A DNA stretch of 64,000 nt from Qipengyuania algicida. GTDB lineage: Bacteria > Pseudomonadota > Alphaproteobacteria > Sphingomonadales > Sphingomonadaceae. Both the position numbers and the translations under genes were made by a program. Below are positions 51,902 through 62,500 of this stretch, one piece after another. The DNA is taken from NCBI RefSeq assembly GCF_009828025.1, contig NZ_WTYA01000001.1, positions 310,001 to 374,000 of the forward strand, given 5' to 3'. Position 1 is the first letter of the stretch. Every line of letters begins with the position of its first letter. The notes under the pieces are model-generated. The model saw only the letters and a program-made list of their open reading frames with translations. It was not told the DNA's origin and did no database searches.

Positions 51902-54900
51902 ATGAAACATCCCACCCTCCTCAAGGCAAGTGTCGCTCCGTTGGCGCTCGGCCTTGCGTTGGCGAGTGTGCCTGCCTTTGCGCAGGACACTACAACCGAC
52001 GCGCAGGCGACCTCGCAATCCTCGTCAGACGCTGCACCTCCTGCTCCGGCTGCAGACAGCGGCTCGACCATCATCGTTACCGGTTCGCGCATTCCGCAGC
52101 CGAATATCGAAGGCGCAAGCCCGGTCACCGTTCTGAATAGCCAGGACATCAAACTCCAGGGTACGACTCGGATCGAAGACCTTACAAACAGCCTGCCGCA
52201 GGTGTTTGCTGGTCAGGCGAGCACGCTGTCGAACGGCGCCTCGGGTACGGCGACAGTCGACCTTCGCGGCCTTGGTGCTTCGCGTACGCTGGTGCTGGTC
52301 AACGGTCGTCGCCTGATGCCGGGTGACCCCAACGACTCCGCAGCCGACCTCAACGCCATTCCGGCTGGGCTGGTCAAGCGAGTTGAAGTTCTGACAGGCG
52401 GCGCCTCGTCGACCTATGGTGCAGACGCCGTTGCCGGTGTTGTCAACTTCATCATGGACACCGACTTCAGCGGTATCCGTCTCGATGGACAATACAGCTT
52501 CTATCAGCACAACAACCACAACGACTTCATCCGTCCGTTGCTTGATGCGCGCCAGGCGCAAGGGCTGAGCGGCTACGGCTATCCCGAGGGTAGCGTTGCT
52601 GACGGCGGTACTATCGACACTACGCTGACCATCGGCACCGGCTTCGACGACAACCGTGGCCATGTGACCGCCTACGTCGGTTATCGCAAGGCAAATCCTG
52701 TCATTCAGGCCCGTCGTGATTACAGTGCTTGTACTATCCAGAACACGAGTTCTGGCGCCAACCAGTGCGGTGGCTCGGCTACATCTGCCAACGGCAACGT
52801 GCTGCTTTACGATCCCACCACTGGCAACACGACCTCTTCGACGATCTACACGATCAGGCCGAACGGTGGTTTCGAGAATGGTTTGACGCGGTATAACTTT
52901 GCACCGTCGAACTATTTTCAACGTCCTGACGAGCGTTATACCGCCGGCTTCTTCGCCCATTACGACATCAACGACGCGATCCGTCCCTATGCTGAGTTCA
53001 TGTTCATGGACGACCGCTCGGTGGCTCAGATCGCTCCGTCGGGTGACTTCGGCAATACGCTGACCGTCAACTGCGACAACCCGCTGCTGTCGGCCACTCA
53101 GAAATCCGTGGTTTGCGCAACGCCGAACCTCGTGAACGGTTATCTCGGCAACTTCCCGCTGACGGGTATGTTGAACCCGGGCCCGGCTCCGCTGACCTTC
53201 ACCGATCCGACAACTGGTCAGACCTATAACCGTGCGTTCTTCCAGCTGCTCAAGCGCAACGTGGAAGGCGGTTATCGCGCCGCAGACTTCGAGCACACGC
53301 AATATCGCGGTGTGATCGGTGTCAAGGGCGATCTGAATCCGGCGTTCTCCTATGACGCATATTACCAGTATGGTCGGACGGTTTACACACAGGTTTACAC
53401 CAATGAGCTGTCGATTGCCCGCTTGAACAAGGCGACGGACGTCGTCACCGATCCGAGCACTGGTAATCCGGTCTGCCGTTCGGCGCTTGACCAGAGTGAC
53501 CCGAGCTGTGTTCCCTACGACGTCTTCGGTGGGAACATCACATCCGATGCTCTGAACTACGTCGCAGCATCGGGCTTCCAGAAGGGTATCGTCAGTGAGC
53601 AGGTGGCGAACGCCTCGATCACCGGCCAGCTCGGCCAGTATGGCATCCAATCCCCTTGGGCAGCGGATGGCTTGGGCGTCAACGTCGGCGTCGAGTACCG
53701 CAAGGAATCGCTCGACCTTCAGGTCGATCATGCTTTCGAAACCGGCGATCTGACCGGCCAGGGCGCTGCAACGCTTCCTGTTTCGGGTAACTATCACACC
53801 GTCGATTTCTTCGGTGAGGCGCAGCTTCCGATCGTCCAGGACAGCTTCATCAAGCTGCTGTCGGTCAACGCTGGCTATCGTCACTCGAACTACGACACGA
53901 GCAACGGCAAGACCTACGCTACCGATACTTACAAGTTCGGTGTCGAGTTCGCGCCGATCCGCGATATCCGGTTCCGCGCTTCGTACAACCGTGCAGTGCG
54001 TGTGCCGAATATCCAGGAACTGTTCGCTCCGCAGTTGGTGGCTCTGGATGGGTCGACCGATCCGTGCTCCGGGTTCAAGATCACTGCTGCTAACGTCGGC
54101 TGTATTGCTCAGGGACTTTCGATCGGCCAGCAGGTCGCTCCAAACCCCGCCCAGCAGTATAACGGCTTCATCGGCGGTAACCCGGACCTCGTTCCTGAAG
54201 TCGCGACAACCAAGTCGCTCGGAGTTGTGCTCCAACCGTCGTTCCTGCCCGGTTTCGCAGCATCGGTCGATTATTACGACATCAAGATCGAGAACGCGAT
54301 CCAGGGCTTCGGCGCGGATGCAATCCTCAAGAGCTGTACGACAGACGTCAACCCCGTCGCTTGCGCGCTCATCCATCGTAACCCGGTCAGCGGGTCGCTG
54401 TGGCTGACGCCTGACGGTTTTGTTACGGACATCAACAGCAACGTTGGTAGCATCCAGACCAAGGGTATCGACGTAAACGCGTCCTACACGACGTCTGTCG
54501 GCAGCCTCGGCAGCATTTCGGCAAGTATCGTTGGGACCTATATCGACAAGTTCATCGTCGATAACGGCCTGACCGCGCCGTATGACTGTGCCGGTTACTA
54601 TGGCGGCACTTGCGGCGGCTTGACGACTATTCCGTCGGCACCGACAGCAAAATGGCGTCACAAGGCTCGCCTGACCTGGGATATGCCTTCGGGTATCGGC
54701 CTGTCGCTGCAGTGGCGTTATTTCGGACCGGTGAGCGTTGACTCGTCGTCGAGCAACTCCACCCTCAATGGCAACCCAGGCAATCCTGGCGTGCATATTG
54801 CCGGTCAGAGCTGGTTCGACCTCGCGGGTTCCTTCAAGATGGGTGATCACTATACGTTCCGTATTGGTGTGAATAACATCTTCGACAAGGATCCGCCGCT

Positions 54901-55027
54901 GATCAGCTCGGGCGGTAGCGGCTATGACAGCTCGTGCCCGACCGGCCCGTGTAACGGTAACACTTACCCGGCAGTCTATGACTCGCTCGGTCGGTACATC
55001 TTTGCCGGTGTCACGCTCGACTTCTAA
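51902..55027 (+). CDS. TonB-dependent receptor 1 (large sphingomonad type)
   Basis: A 1041-residue outer-membrane receptor. Signal peptide to PAFAQ (about residue 26), a low-complexity Ser/Ala/Pro linker, a TonB box-like STIIVTGSRI, a plug (SPVTVLNSQDIKLQGTTRIE; TLVLVNGRRLMPGDPND; GGASSTYGADAVAGVVNFI) and a long barrel ending GRYIFAGVTLDF. Barrel loops carry paired cysteines (NCDNPLLSATQKSVVCATP, VCRSALDQSDPSCVP). The family takes up unknown, probably peptide or glycan, ligands. It is followed by its own terminator and then a TPR-sulfotransferase gene. Confidence 0.92.
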   Translation: MKHPTLLKASVAPLALGLALASVPAFAQDTTTDAQATSQSSSDAAPPAPAADSGSTIIVTGSRIPQPNIEGASPVTVLNSQDIKLQGTTRIEDLTNSLPQVFAGQASTLSNGASGTATVDLRGLGASRTLVLVNGRRLMPGDPNDSAADLNAIPAGLVKRVEVLTGGASSTYGADAVAGVVNFIMDTDFSGIRLDGQYSFYQHNNHNDFIRPLLDARQAQGLSGYGYPEGSVADGGTIDTTLTIGTGFDDNRGHVTAYVGYRKANPVIQARRDYSACTIQNTSSGANQCGGSATSANGNVLLYDPTTGNTTSSTIYTIRPNGGFENGLTRYNFAPSNYFQRPDERYTAGFFAHYDINDAIRPYAEFMFMDDRSVAQIAPSGDFGNTLTVNCDNPLLSATQKSVVCATPNLVNGYLGNFPLTGMLNPGPAPLTFTDPTTGQTYNRAFFQLLKRNVEGGYRAADFEHTQYRGVIGVKGDLNPAFSYDAYYQYGRTVYTQVYTNELSIARLNKATDVVTDPSTGNPVCRSALDQSDPSCVPYDVFGGNITSDALNYVAASGFQKGIVSEQVANASITGQLGQYGIQSPWAADGLGVNVGVEYRKESLDLQVDHAFETGDLTGQGAATLPVSGNYHTVDFFGEAQLPIVQDSFIKLLSVNAGYRHSNYDTSNGKTYATDTYKFGVEFAPIRDIRFRASYNRAVRVPNIQELFAPQLVALDGSTDPCSGFKITAANVGCIAQGLSIGQQVAPNPAQQYNGFIGGNPDLVPEVATTKSLGVVLQPSFLPGFAASVDYYDIKIENAIQGFGADAILKSCTTDVNPVACALIHRNPVSGSLWLTPDGFVTDINSNVGSIQTKGIDVNASYTTSVGSLGSISASIVGTYIDKFIVDNGLTAPYDCAGYYGGTCGGLTTIPSAPTAKWRHKARLTWDMPSGIGLSLQWRYFGPVSVDSSSSNSTLNGNPGNPGVHIAGQSWFDLAGSFKMGDHYTFRIGVNNIFDKDPPLISSGGSGYDSSCPTGPCNGNTYPAVYDSLGRYIFAGVTLDF

Positions 55028-55050
55028 TTAGCCAAGTCGATACAAATACG

Positions 55051-55079
55051 AAGGGCGGCCAATTGGCCGCCCTTTTTTT
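55051..55079 (+). terminator. rho-independent terminator after receptor 1
   Basis: AAGGGCGGCC pairs perfectly with GGCCGCCCTT around AATT and runs into seven T residues. It begins 24 bases after the receptor stop and 50 bases before the TPR-sulfotransferase gene, so that gene either has its own promoter or depends on readthrough. Confidence 0.93.
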
Positions 55080-55128
55080 GTACTGCCGCCCCTTTCAAGC
55101 CCCGGCCCAATCCGTCTAAAGCACCAAC

Positions 55129-57129
55129 ATGAACACCCAAACAGACAAGTCCGCGAAATTCGACGAAGCTTTGCACATGGCGCGAAGCGGTCGTACCGCC
55201 GAGGCCCGTTCGCTTTGCAAAACCATTCTCCAAACCAGCGGAGAACGCCCCGATGTCCATGCCTTCCTTGGTATGCTCGATTGCCGGGAAGGCCGCTTCG
55301 AAGATGGCATTGAACATCTCAGCCAGGCATTGAAGCTGCGTCCTGACGACGTGACCATTGCGCTCAACATGGCAACAGCACTTATGCAACTGGGCAGGAA
55401 CAGCGAGGCGCTGGATATCTGTACGGACTCGCTGATCGCCAAGGACCAGTCCCTGCGCCTTTTGCGCACAAAAGCCTATTTGCTCCAGACGTTAGAGGAC
55501 AATGAAGGCGCTATCGTGGCTTATCGCCGGATCCTCGACGCTGTCCCCGACGACTTCGAAGCCTTGAACAACCTGGGCAATTCCTATGCCGCTGCTGGGC
55601 AAATGGAAGAGAGTCTTGTGTCCCTGCGCAAGGCGCACGACGCACGCCCGGATATCGCTCCGTTGACGATGAACCTGGCGACGACACTTCTACAATTGGG
55701 TCAGATAGACGAAGCGCGCAACCTGCTGGAGGATGCGACCGCCCGTTTCCCGCGTGACGCAAAACCTCGCATCGAACTGGCTGGAATTCACAGACTTCAG
55801 GGCGACGATGATACGGCCAGAAGGCTGTTCGAAGAGGCTATCGCACTGGAACCAAGCGATCCCGAACTGCGCGTGCGACTGGGGATCGAACTGGCCAAGG
55901 CGTGGAAAATGACCGAGGCAGAGGAAAGTTTCGATCGGGCCCTAAGCATCGATCCGCGTAATGGCGATGCGCATATCCGCAAGGCGCTGATCCTCGAACA
56001 TACCAACAGGTACGATCAGCTAACCAATCTCATAGATGCGGCGCGCAGTCGTGGAATCGATCAAGGAACCATCGATTTCATCCGCGCCCTTCACCTGCGG
56101 CGCGAAAAGGCCTGGGAGGAAGGTATCGAAGTCCTAAGCAATGTACCTGAGGACATCGAACCGGTCCGTCGGTTCCAATTACTGGGCCAGTTTCACGATA
56201 GCCTGGGCAATGCCGAGGCTGCGTTCGAAGCCTTTTCGGCAATGAACGAGCAAGTAAGAACGGAACAGCCCGCAACAGAAGCGCTCGCGAGCGACTATCG
56301 TCGCGAGATCAGGGACGGCATTGCGGAGCTTCGTAAGCTGAAAGCGCCTGCTGTCTTAAACATGCAGGCAAGCGCACCCGCCCGAACTCCGGCATTTCTG
56401 GTCGGGTTTCCACGATCCGGCACAACTCTTCTCGATACCTTGCTGCTAGGCCATCCAAGTGTTCAGGTGCTTGAGGAAAGGCCTCCCCTCAATGTCGCCG
56501 AGGAGGTTCTGAATCAAAGCAGCGAAAAGAGCGATTTCTCGGCCTCAGAAGTCGAAGCGGCACGCGAGGCCTATTTCACAGAAGCAGACAAATGGATCGA
56601 TCTGCGGCCCGATAGCCTGCTCGTCGACAAATTCCCGCTACACATGAATAAAGTGCCGAGTATTCTGGCCCTTTTCCCGAACCCCCGATTTATCCTTGCG
56701 CTACGCCATCCCTGTGACGTGGTACTGAGTTGTTACATCACAAATTTCCGCCCGAACAAGGCAATGTCCAATTTCCTCAACCTCAAGACCGTTGCCGAAC
56801 TCTACGACCTCAGTTTCACCTGTTGGGAAGCGGCAAGATCGCATTTCTCGCTCGATGTGCATGAAATCGTCTACGAAAAGATGCTCGATAACTCACGCAG
56901 TGAATTGCAACCGGTGTTCGAATTCCTTGGACTCGATTGGCGCGAAGAAATTCTCGACCACCAGCAGACGGCAGTCAGCCGCGGCGTCATTACCACGGCG
57001 AGCTATGGCCAGGTCACCGAGCCGCTGTATCGCCGTGCAATGGGGCGCTGGGAACGCTATCGTGAGCAACTGGAACCCGTTCTCCCGATCCTTCAACCGT
57101 GGATCGAGAAATTCGGCTACAGCACTTAA
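55129..57129 (+). CDS. TPR-repeat protein with C-terminal sulfotransferase domain
   Basis: A 666-residue protein without a signal peptide. Residues ~1-380 are tandem tetratricopeptide repeats (for example ALNNLGNSYAAAGQMEESLV). From ~420 a sulfotransferase domain follows: 5'-phosphosulfate loop GFPRSGTTLLDTLLLGHP at 426-443, a Glu pair LEERPP (449-450) matching the catalytic-base position of tyrosylprotein sulfotransferases, and the 3'-phosphate motif LRHPCDVVLSCY (R526, S534). The expected reaction is transfer of sulfate from PAPS to a protein or small molecule; the TPR region suggests a protein or peptide partner. Close neighbours are TonB receptors and a TPR-oxygenase gene 61 bases downstream. 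Confidence 0.88.
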   Translation: MNTQTDKSAKFDEALHMARSGRTAEARSLCKTILQTSGERPDVHAFLGMLDCREGRFEDGIEHLSQALKLRPDDVTIALNMATALMQLGRNSEALDICTDSLIAKDQSLRLLRTKAYLLQTLEDNEGAIVAYRRILDAVPDDFEALNNLGNSYAAAGQMEESLVSLRKAHDARPDIAPLTMNLATTLLQLGQIDEARNLLEDATARFPRDAKPRIELAGIHRLQGDDDTARRLFEEAIALEPSDPELRVRLGIELAKAWKMTEAEESFDRALSIDPRNGDAHIRKALILEHTNRYDQLTNLIDAARSRGIDQGTIDFIRALHLRREKAWEEGIEVLSNVPEDIEPVRRFQLLGQFHDSLGNAEAAFEAFSAMNEQVRTEQPATEALASDYRREIRDGIAELRKLKAPAVLNMQASAPARTPAFLVGFPRSGTTLLDTLLLGHPSVQVLEERPPLNVAEEVLNQSSEKSDFSASEVEAAREAYFTEADKWIDLRPDSLLVDKFPLHMNKVPSILALFPNPRFILALRHPCDVVLSCYITNFRPNKAMSNFLNLKTVAELYDLSFTCWEAARSHFSLDVHEIVYEKMLDNSRSELQPVFEFLGLDWREEILDHQQTAVSRGVITTASYGQVTEPLYRRAMGRWERYREQLEPVLPILQPWIEKFGYST

Positions 57130-57190
57130 ACAGGGTACGTAGTAGTGATTGATTATCGCTTGGCAAGCTCGCTTGTGCGTAAATCGTCCG

Positions 57191-58651
57191 ATGGATGAAC
57201 TTTTCGCCATTGCAAGAGCCGCTCTGTCCTCCGGGGAGGAACGTGTTGCTCTGGCGAAAATCGATAACGCAATTTCCGGCAAGGGCGACGATCCACAGCT
57301 CTTGCAATGGAAAGCACTGCTCCATCGCTCTCTCGACGAGCATCCCAGCGCTGTTTCGGCCATTTCATCGGCCCATCGATTAGCTCCCACCAATGCCTCG
57401 GTTACTCAAGGCTACGCGCAGATCGCCCTCGAAGCGGGATTGCCCGCTGAGCAATTGTTCGAACAGGCGTGGCGGCTTGCGCCAGGCAAACCGGACATCA
57501 TGATCGGGCTTTGCGCTGCGCATGTGGCTGCAGGCAATGCTCCGCAAGCAATCGCCGTGTTGCAGCAGGTGCTCAAACAATCGCCGCAATGGATTGCCGG
57601 TCATCAGCAACTGGCACGAATCTTCGCCCTCACCGGAGCGAGCGAACAGATCATAGCATCGTTCAACGCCGCACTCACCCTTCGCCCGCGCAACGTCGCC
57701 CTGCGTCGAGCACTGGTCGCAGCCCTGATCGATATGCGACAATACACTGCTGCACGCGATATGGTGAATGACGCCCCTTTCGATGTATCGGCCAACAGCC
57801 TCGACGATCTTCACGCGGCCATCCTCACCGAACTTCGCGAGGACGAACTTGCGGATGCAATGTTTGCACGCTTACCGATTGGGAATGGAAACAACAGCGA
57901 TCTGTTTCGCGCGCGGCATTTGCTCCGTGTCGGAAGGATCGATGTTCTTCACAAGCTGCTCGACGGCTGGCTGAGGCCAGAGAATCCTTTGTTCTGGCCT
58001 TATGCGGCGATCGTCTGGCGCATGATGGAAGATTCGCGCCATGATTGGCTGGAAGGTCAGGAGAGTCTGGTCTCGATTATCGATTTGACGGACAGGCTGC
58101 CACCACTCGAACAGCTGGCCACCTGCTTGCGTAGCCTGCACGAGAGGGGCGGCGAGATGCCGGAACAGTCGGTTCGTGGCGGTACTCAAACTGATGGTAT
58201 GCTGTTCCGCCGGACCGAGCCGGAAATCCAGCAGGTTCGAGAAGCCGTTAGCGAAGCTGTGAGGCAGCATATCGCTGGATTGGCGGAAATGGATCCAACT
58301 CATCCAACGCTGCGCTGGCGGCGTGACCGCGCAGTGCGCTTTGCTGGATCATGGTCCGTCAGGCTAGGAGCCTCGGGCCGGCACTCGAACCATGTTCATC
58401 CCCATGGCTGGCTGAGCTCGGCACTCTATGTGTCATTGCCTGAAAAACGCACGAACCAACCCGATAATGCCGGGTGGCTGACGCTCGGCGAACCTCAGAG
58501 AAGTTTGGGGATCGAATTGACTTCGCTCAGGAAAATCGAGCCACGCTCAGGTCGTCTCGTACTGTTTCCTTCCACAATGTGGCATGGGACGCTGCCATTT
58601 GCCGAAGGGGAAAGAATGACAATCGCCTTCGACATTGCGCCACCTCGATGA
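57191..58651 (+). CDS. TPR-repeat protein with C-terminal 2OG-Fe(II) oxygenase domain
   Basis: A 486-residue cytoplasmic protein. The N-terminal ~210 residues are TPR-like helix pairs (QAWRLAPGKPDIMIGLCAAH; FNAALTLRPRNVALRRALVA). The C-terminal part resembles putative 2OG-Fe(II) oxygenases of the PF13759 type: SVRLGASGRHSNHVHPHGWL (H398, H401, H403, H405), SSALYVSLP, and SGRLVLFPSTMWHGTLPF with H465, then GERMTIAFDI. Such enzymes hydroxylate or otherwise oxidise amino acids or metabolites. The exact iron ligands are not certain. ATG 57191 is preferred. It probably shares a transcript with the TPR-sulfotransferase. Confidence 0.8.
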   Translation: MDELFAIARAALSSGEERVALAKIDNAISGKGDDPQLLQWKALLHRSLDEHPSAVSAISSAHRLAPTNASVTQGYAQIALEAGLPAEQLFEQAWRLAPGKPDIMIGLCAAHVAAGNAPQAIAVLQQVLKQSPQWIAGHQQLARIFALTGASEQIIASFNAALTLRPRNVALRRALVAALIDMRQYTAARDMVNDAPFDVSANSLDDLHAAILTELREDELADAMFARLPIGNGNNSDLFRARHLLRVGRIDVLHKLLDGWLRPENPLFWPYAAIVWRMMEDSRHDWLEGQESLVSIIDLTDRLPPLEQLATCLRSLHERGGEMPEQSVRGGTQTDGMLFRRTEPEIQQVREAVSEAVRQHIAGLAEMDPTHPTLRWRRDRAVRFAGSWSVRLGASGRHSNHVHPHGWLSSALYVSLPEKRTNQPDNAGWLTLGEPQRSLGIELTSLRKIEPRSGRLVLFPSTMWHGTLPFAEGERMTIAFDIAPPR

Positions 58652-58745
58652 CAGAATGGCGCAAGTCTTGTCATGACCGGCAAATGCGCTCAATCTCAGC
58701 ACATCGACAGGTAGTATGAATCCCACAATTTCTCGGAGTTTCCTC

Positions 58746-59312
58746 ATGATATCTACGTCGCGACTGAAGAAGGCCAAGCTGCTATCTCTGGGAATACTTG
58801 TGACGGGGTTGACGGTCTCTACAGCTCAGGCGCCGCTCCAGGCGAAGCAAAAGGACGACAATCACTATCTCCAGGAACTGCGCACATGCCAGGCCGAAAC
58901 ACAAGCAGACGAAAGGCTGGCCTGCTTCGACAAGGCAGCAAACGCGCTGGTCAACGCAGCAGATAGTGGCGATTTGACGATCGTCGATCGCGAGAAGGTG
59001 CGGGACACAAGGCGCAAACTGTTTGGCTTCTCCATCCCCGACTTCGGAATTTTCGGAGGCCACGTCAAGGATCGCAAGGAAGAAAACGAGTTTAAGCAGC
59101 TCGACACCACGATCGCTAAGGTTCGCTATGGTCCGCGTGGAAGCCTTATTTTGACCACTCAAGAAGGCGCTGTCTGGGAGATCTCTGATGCTCCCACCCG
59201 CCTTCGATCCATCCGAGCGGGCCAAAAGCTAGAAATTCGCAAAGGCGTGCTGAATTCCTATTTTCTGCGGATCAACGGTCAGCCCGGTGTGAAAGGGCAG
59301 AGAATCGGCTAA
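58746..59312 (+). CDS. small exported protein of unknown function
   Basis: A 188-residue protein with a signal peptide (SLGILVTGLTVSTAQAPLQA). Residues ~40-70 contain LRTCQAETQADERLACFDKAA, a Cys-x(n)-Cys pattern (C and C about 14 apart) seen at the start of several periplasmic proteins. The rest has KVRYGPRGSLILTTQEGAVW and GQKLEIRKGVLNSYFLRING, a small all-beta domain. GGAG eight bases before ATG 58746 supports this start over ATG 58716. It lies 94 bases after the oxygenase gene on the same strand. Confidence 0.75.
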   Translation: MISTSRLKKAKLLSLGILVTGLTVSTAQAPLQAKQKDDNHYLQELRTCQAETQADERLACFDKAANALVNAADSGDLTIVDREKVRDTRRKLFGFSIPDFGIFGGHVKDRKEENEFKQLDTTIAKVRYGPRGSLILTTQEGAVWEISDAPTRLRSIRAGQKLEIRKGVLNSYFLRINGQPGVKGQRIG

Positions 59313-59524
59313 CCTGCATTGATCGCAAGCCAATCCTTGGCAATCACGCATTCTCAACATCACATACCGATAGATAGATAGTTACAGTTGTTGCAAATCA
59401 GCGACAGATTTCGACAATGTTGTACAGAGGGTCCCAAAAAACACTCAGCGACCTTGCTTATCCCGACGAGATAGCATTTAAAGAATATGTGCGCTTTCAC
59501 AGCGCTAGCTGAGGGGAAATACAC

Positions 59525-62500
59525 ATGAAGTCTCATTACGGGGCCGCTCGTCGCGGCCGTGCTTTTATGCTTGCGGGCGCTGGCCTGCTTGCTGTTGCAG
59601 TCTCTTCGCCATCCTATGCGCAAGACGAAACTGCTGCGGATGCGCCAACATCCACCAACGATGGTTCCTGCGTCGACCCGAACAACGCCGGCGTTTGCGC
59701 TACTTCAGCAAATGCAGATACGGAAGGTCCGGCAGCGTTTGATAACAACGCAATCGTCGTTACTGGCTCGCGCATTCCAAATCGCACATTCGATTCACCA
59801 TCACCGGTTACGGTTCTGACGCGCGACGATGCGACGGTTGCAGGCTTCGATTCAACAACAGAGTTGTTGCAGAGCACTGCTGTAACTGCTGGCGCCCGCC
59901 AAATTGACAACTCCTTTACCGGATTCATCGTTGATGGTGGGCCTGGCGCCAACACGCTTTCGTTGCGCAGCCTTGGTGCTGCTCGTACGCTTATCCTCTT
60001 GAACGGTCGCCGTCTGTCGCCTTCCGGGACCAACAATGGGCTGGCTTCTGCCGATCTTAACGTACTGCCAAGTGCGATCGTTCAGCGGGTTGAAGTCCTC
60101 AAGGACGGTGCGTCTTCGATTTACGGTTCTGACGCTGTCGCTGGCGTTGTTAACATCATCACCGACCAGAAATTCGAAGGTCTGACGCTCGATGGCGGCG
60201 TCTCCGTTCCCGAAGTTGGTGAAGGCGTCACGCGTCGCCTTGCTGTAATCGGTGGCTATAACGGCGACCGCTTCCGGATCTCGGGCTCGTTTGAAGCCTA
60301 TGCTCGTAGCAATTTGTCGTTTGCTGCACATGATTATCTTCAGTGCCAAACCTATTACCTGCGTTCTGCGCCGGATCAGCCTTGGGGCTCGGGCGACCCT
60401 GTCGACCCAAGGACTGGTGAACCAAAATGTTATCCTACCGGCTTCACTGGTACCAGCGGCGTTACGGTGAATACCATCGGCACCAGCGTCATCGCGGGTG
60501 CAGCAGGTGGGCCTGGTAACCCTGCGCTCGGTACCTTCAACCGATTTCGTTATAATCCTGCTGCCGGCGGCAGTGTACCCGGTTGGGAAGGCGTCAATGG
60601 TGGTGGTTTCGGCCTCGATAATCGCGACACCTACAATTCGAAATTCTTCGACAAGTCGCTGATTTCACCCACCACCAACTACAATGCTTACGTGCAGACC
60701 AGCTATGATTTGCATGCCCTGGGGGACGCTCAGCTTTACGGCAGCGTCTTGTACACCAGGCGCGAATCGGCTCAACGCAACTTCTTCCAGATGATTCTGG
60801 ACTACCCGAACGGTAGTCCACTGATCCCTGCCGAATTGCAATTTTCGGATCAAGCGCCAACAGATCAGACCAATGGCCAGGATCTGGGCGTCCGTGTGTT
60901 TACGAGCCGCAATTACACTTCGACTCAAAATGTTGACTACTTCCGAGTCGGTGGCGGCTTGCGTGGCTCATTGCCTTTCAAGGACTGGCGGTATGATATT
61001 TATGCCGGAACCTCGTACAACTTTGGCGAATACTTCCTCGTTCAGCCGATAACGAGCCGTCTCATTCAAAGCATGGACGTTGTTGCCAGCGGGTCGGGCT
61101 TCGCTTGTAGCGATCCCTCGAATGGTTGCGTGGCCGCCCCGGCGCTTACCGGGGCACTTGTGAACGGCGATGTGCCGCAGGATTTCCTGAATTTCATCGC
61201 TCCCACAGTTAGGGGAACGACCAAATTCTGGGAGACCACGTTCTCGGGCCAGGTAACAGGTAGCCTCTTCACTCTTCCAGGCGGCGACGTCGGCGTTGCT
61301 TTGGGTGCGGAGTACCGCAAGCAGCGCATCGAAGATGTGCCGCCTATCGAGCAGCAAACCGGTCAGTTGTACAACTATTCCACCGCGGGCATCACCGAGG
61401 GCAAAGACGCCGTTAAAGAAGTGTTCGGAGAAATTAATGTACCGCTTCTCGCAAATCAGCCATTCTTCCATGAGCTGACTCTGAACGGCTCGGTCCGTTA
61501 CACTGACTATGACAGCTACGGTTCCGATTGGACCTACAAGATCGGCGGCGTGTGGTCTCCCATCCGTGCCTTGGCCTTCCGCGGCACTTATGGCACCTCG
61601 TACCGCGCTCCGGCTTTGTCCGAGCAGTTCCAGGCCGCGACGGCTGGGTTCCTGTCGAGCAACACCGACCCCTGCTATCAGTATGGCGATAAGGATCCTT
61701 CCACATCGCTGTACAAAAACTGTCTGGCTGCGGGAATTCCCACAACCTTTGGTGATGGGCAGGCAGGGTCACCTCTCGGGCAGAGTGTTCAGGTTCTCAA
61801 TGTTGGTGGCGCAGCCACTGGCCTTGCTGCTGAGACATCGAAGAACTGGACCGTAGGTGCGGTGATCCGGAATCCTCTTCCTAAGGCTCTCGGAAACTTT
61901 GAATTCGCTGTCGATTACTTCGACATCCAGGTCGACAACGGTGTCGCAACGCTAGGGGCGAGCAACATTCTCAACTCCTGCTATAATGACCCCAACTTCG
62001 ACCAGGGCAATCTCGGTGGCGAGTTGTGTCGGCTTATCTCTCGCGACGGAGCCAGCTCGACAACGCCGTACCGCGCAACTGTGACAAACGGAAACGTCAA
62101 CATCGCTACCGACAAGGTTCGTGGCCTCGACTTCAATGCTCGCTACGTCCTTCCAATCGGTAACGGCTCTCTCCGCTTGAACGCATCGGCAACCCGCTAT
62201 CTCGAACAGGCTGATCGTACCTTCCCGACAGATCCATTGGTCGATAACAATGGCGATATTTACTATCCTAAGTGGACCGGTAACTTCGACGCCACATATA
62301 GGATTGGAAAGGTAAGTTTCTATTACGGTCTCAACTGGGTAGGCGTGATGGATAGTTATGAAGCGAATGACGAAGATCCGGCGACAAGTGATTATCAGTT
62401 CCGTACGCCGAATTATTTCACACACACTGCTTCAGTACGCCTGAATCTTGACAACTTTGCCATAACAGCTGGCGTGAAGAATTTTACCGATTCGACACCG

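Noticed and set aside
52025..54850. Open frame of 941 codons on the minus strand opposite receptor 1
   Set aside because: Antisense to a well-supported TonB receptor; rich in Arg, Val, Asp and Thr with no recognisable motif. Stop codons are rare in this frame because of codon usage in the receptor gene.
59369..59381. GATA tetranucleotide repeat as a phase-variable tract before receptor 2
   Set aside because: Only about three units; too short to slip at a meaningful rate.
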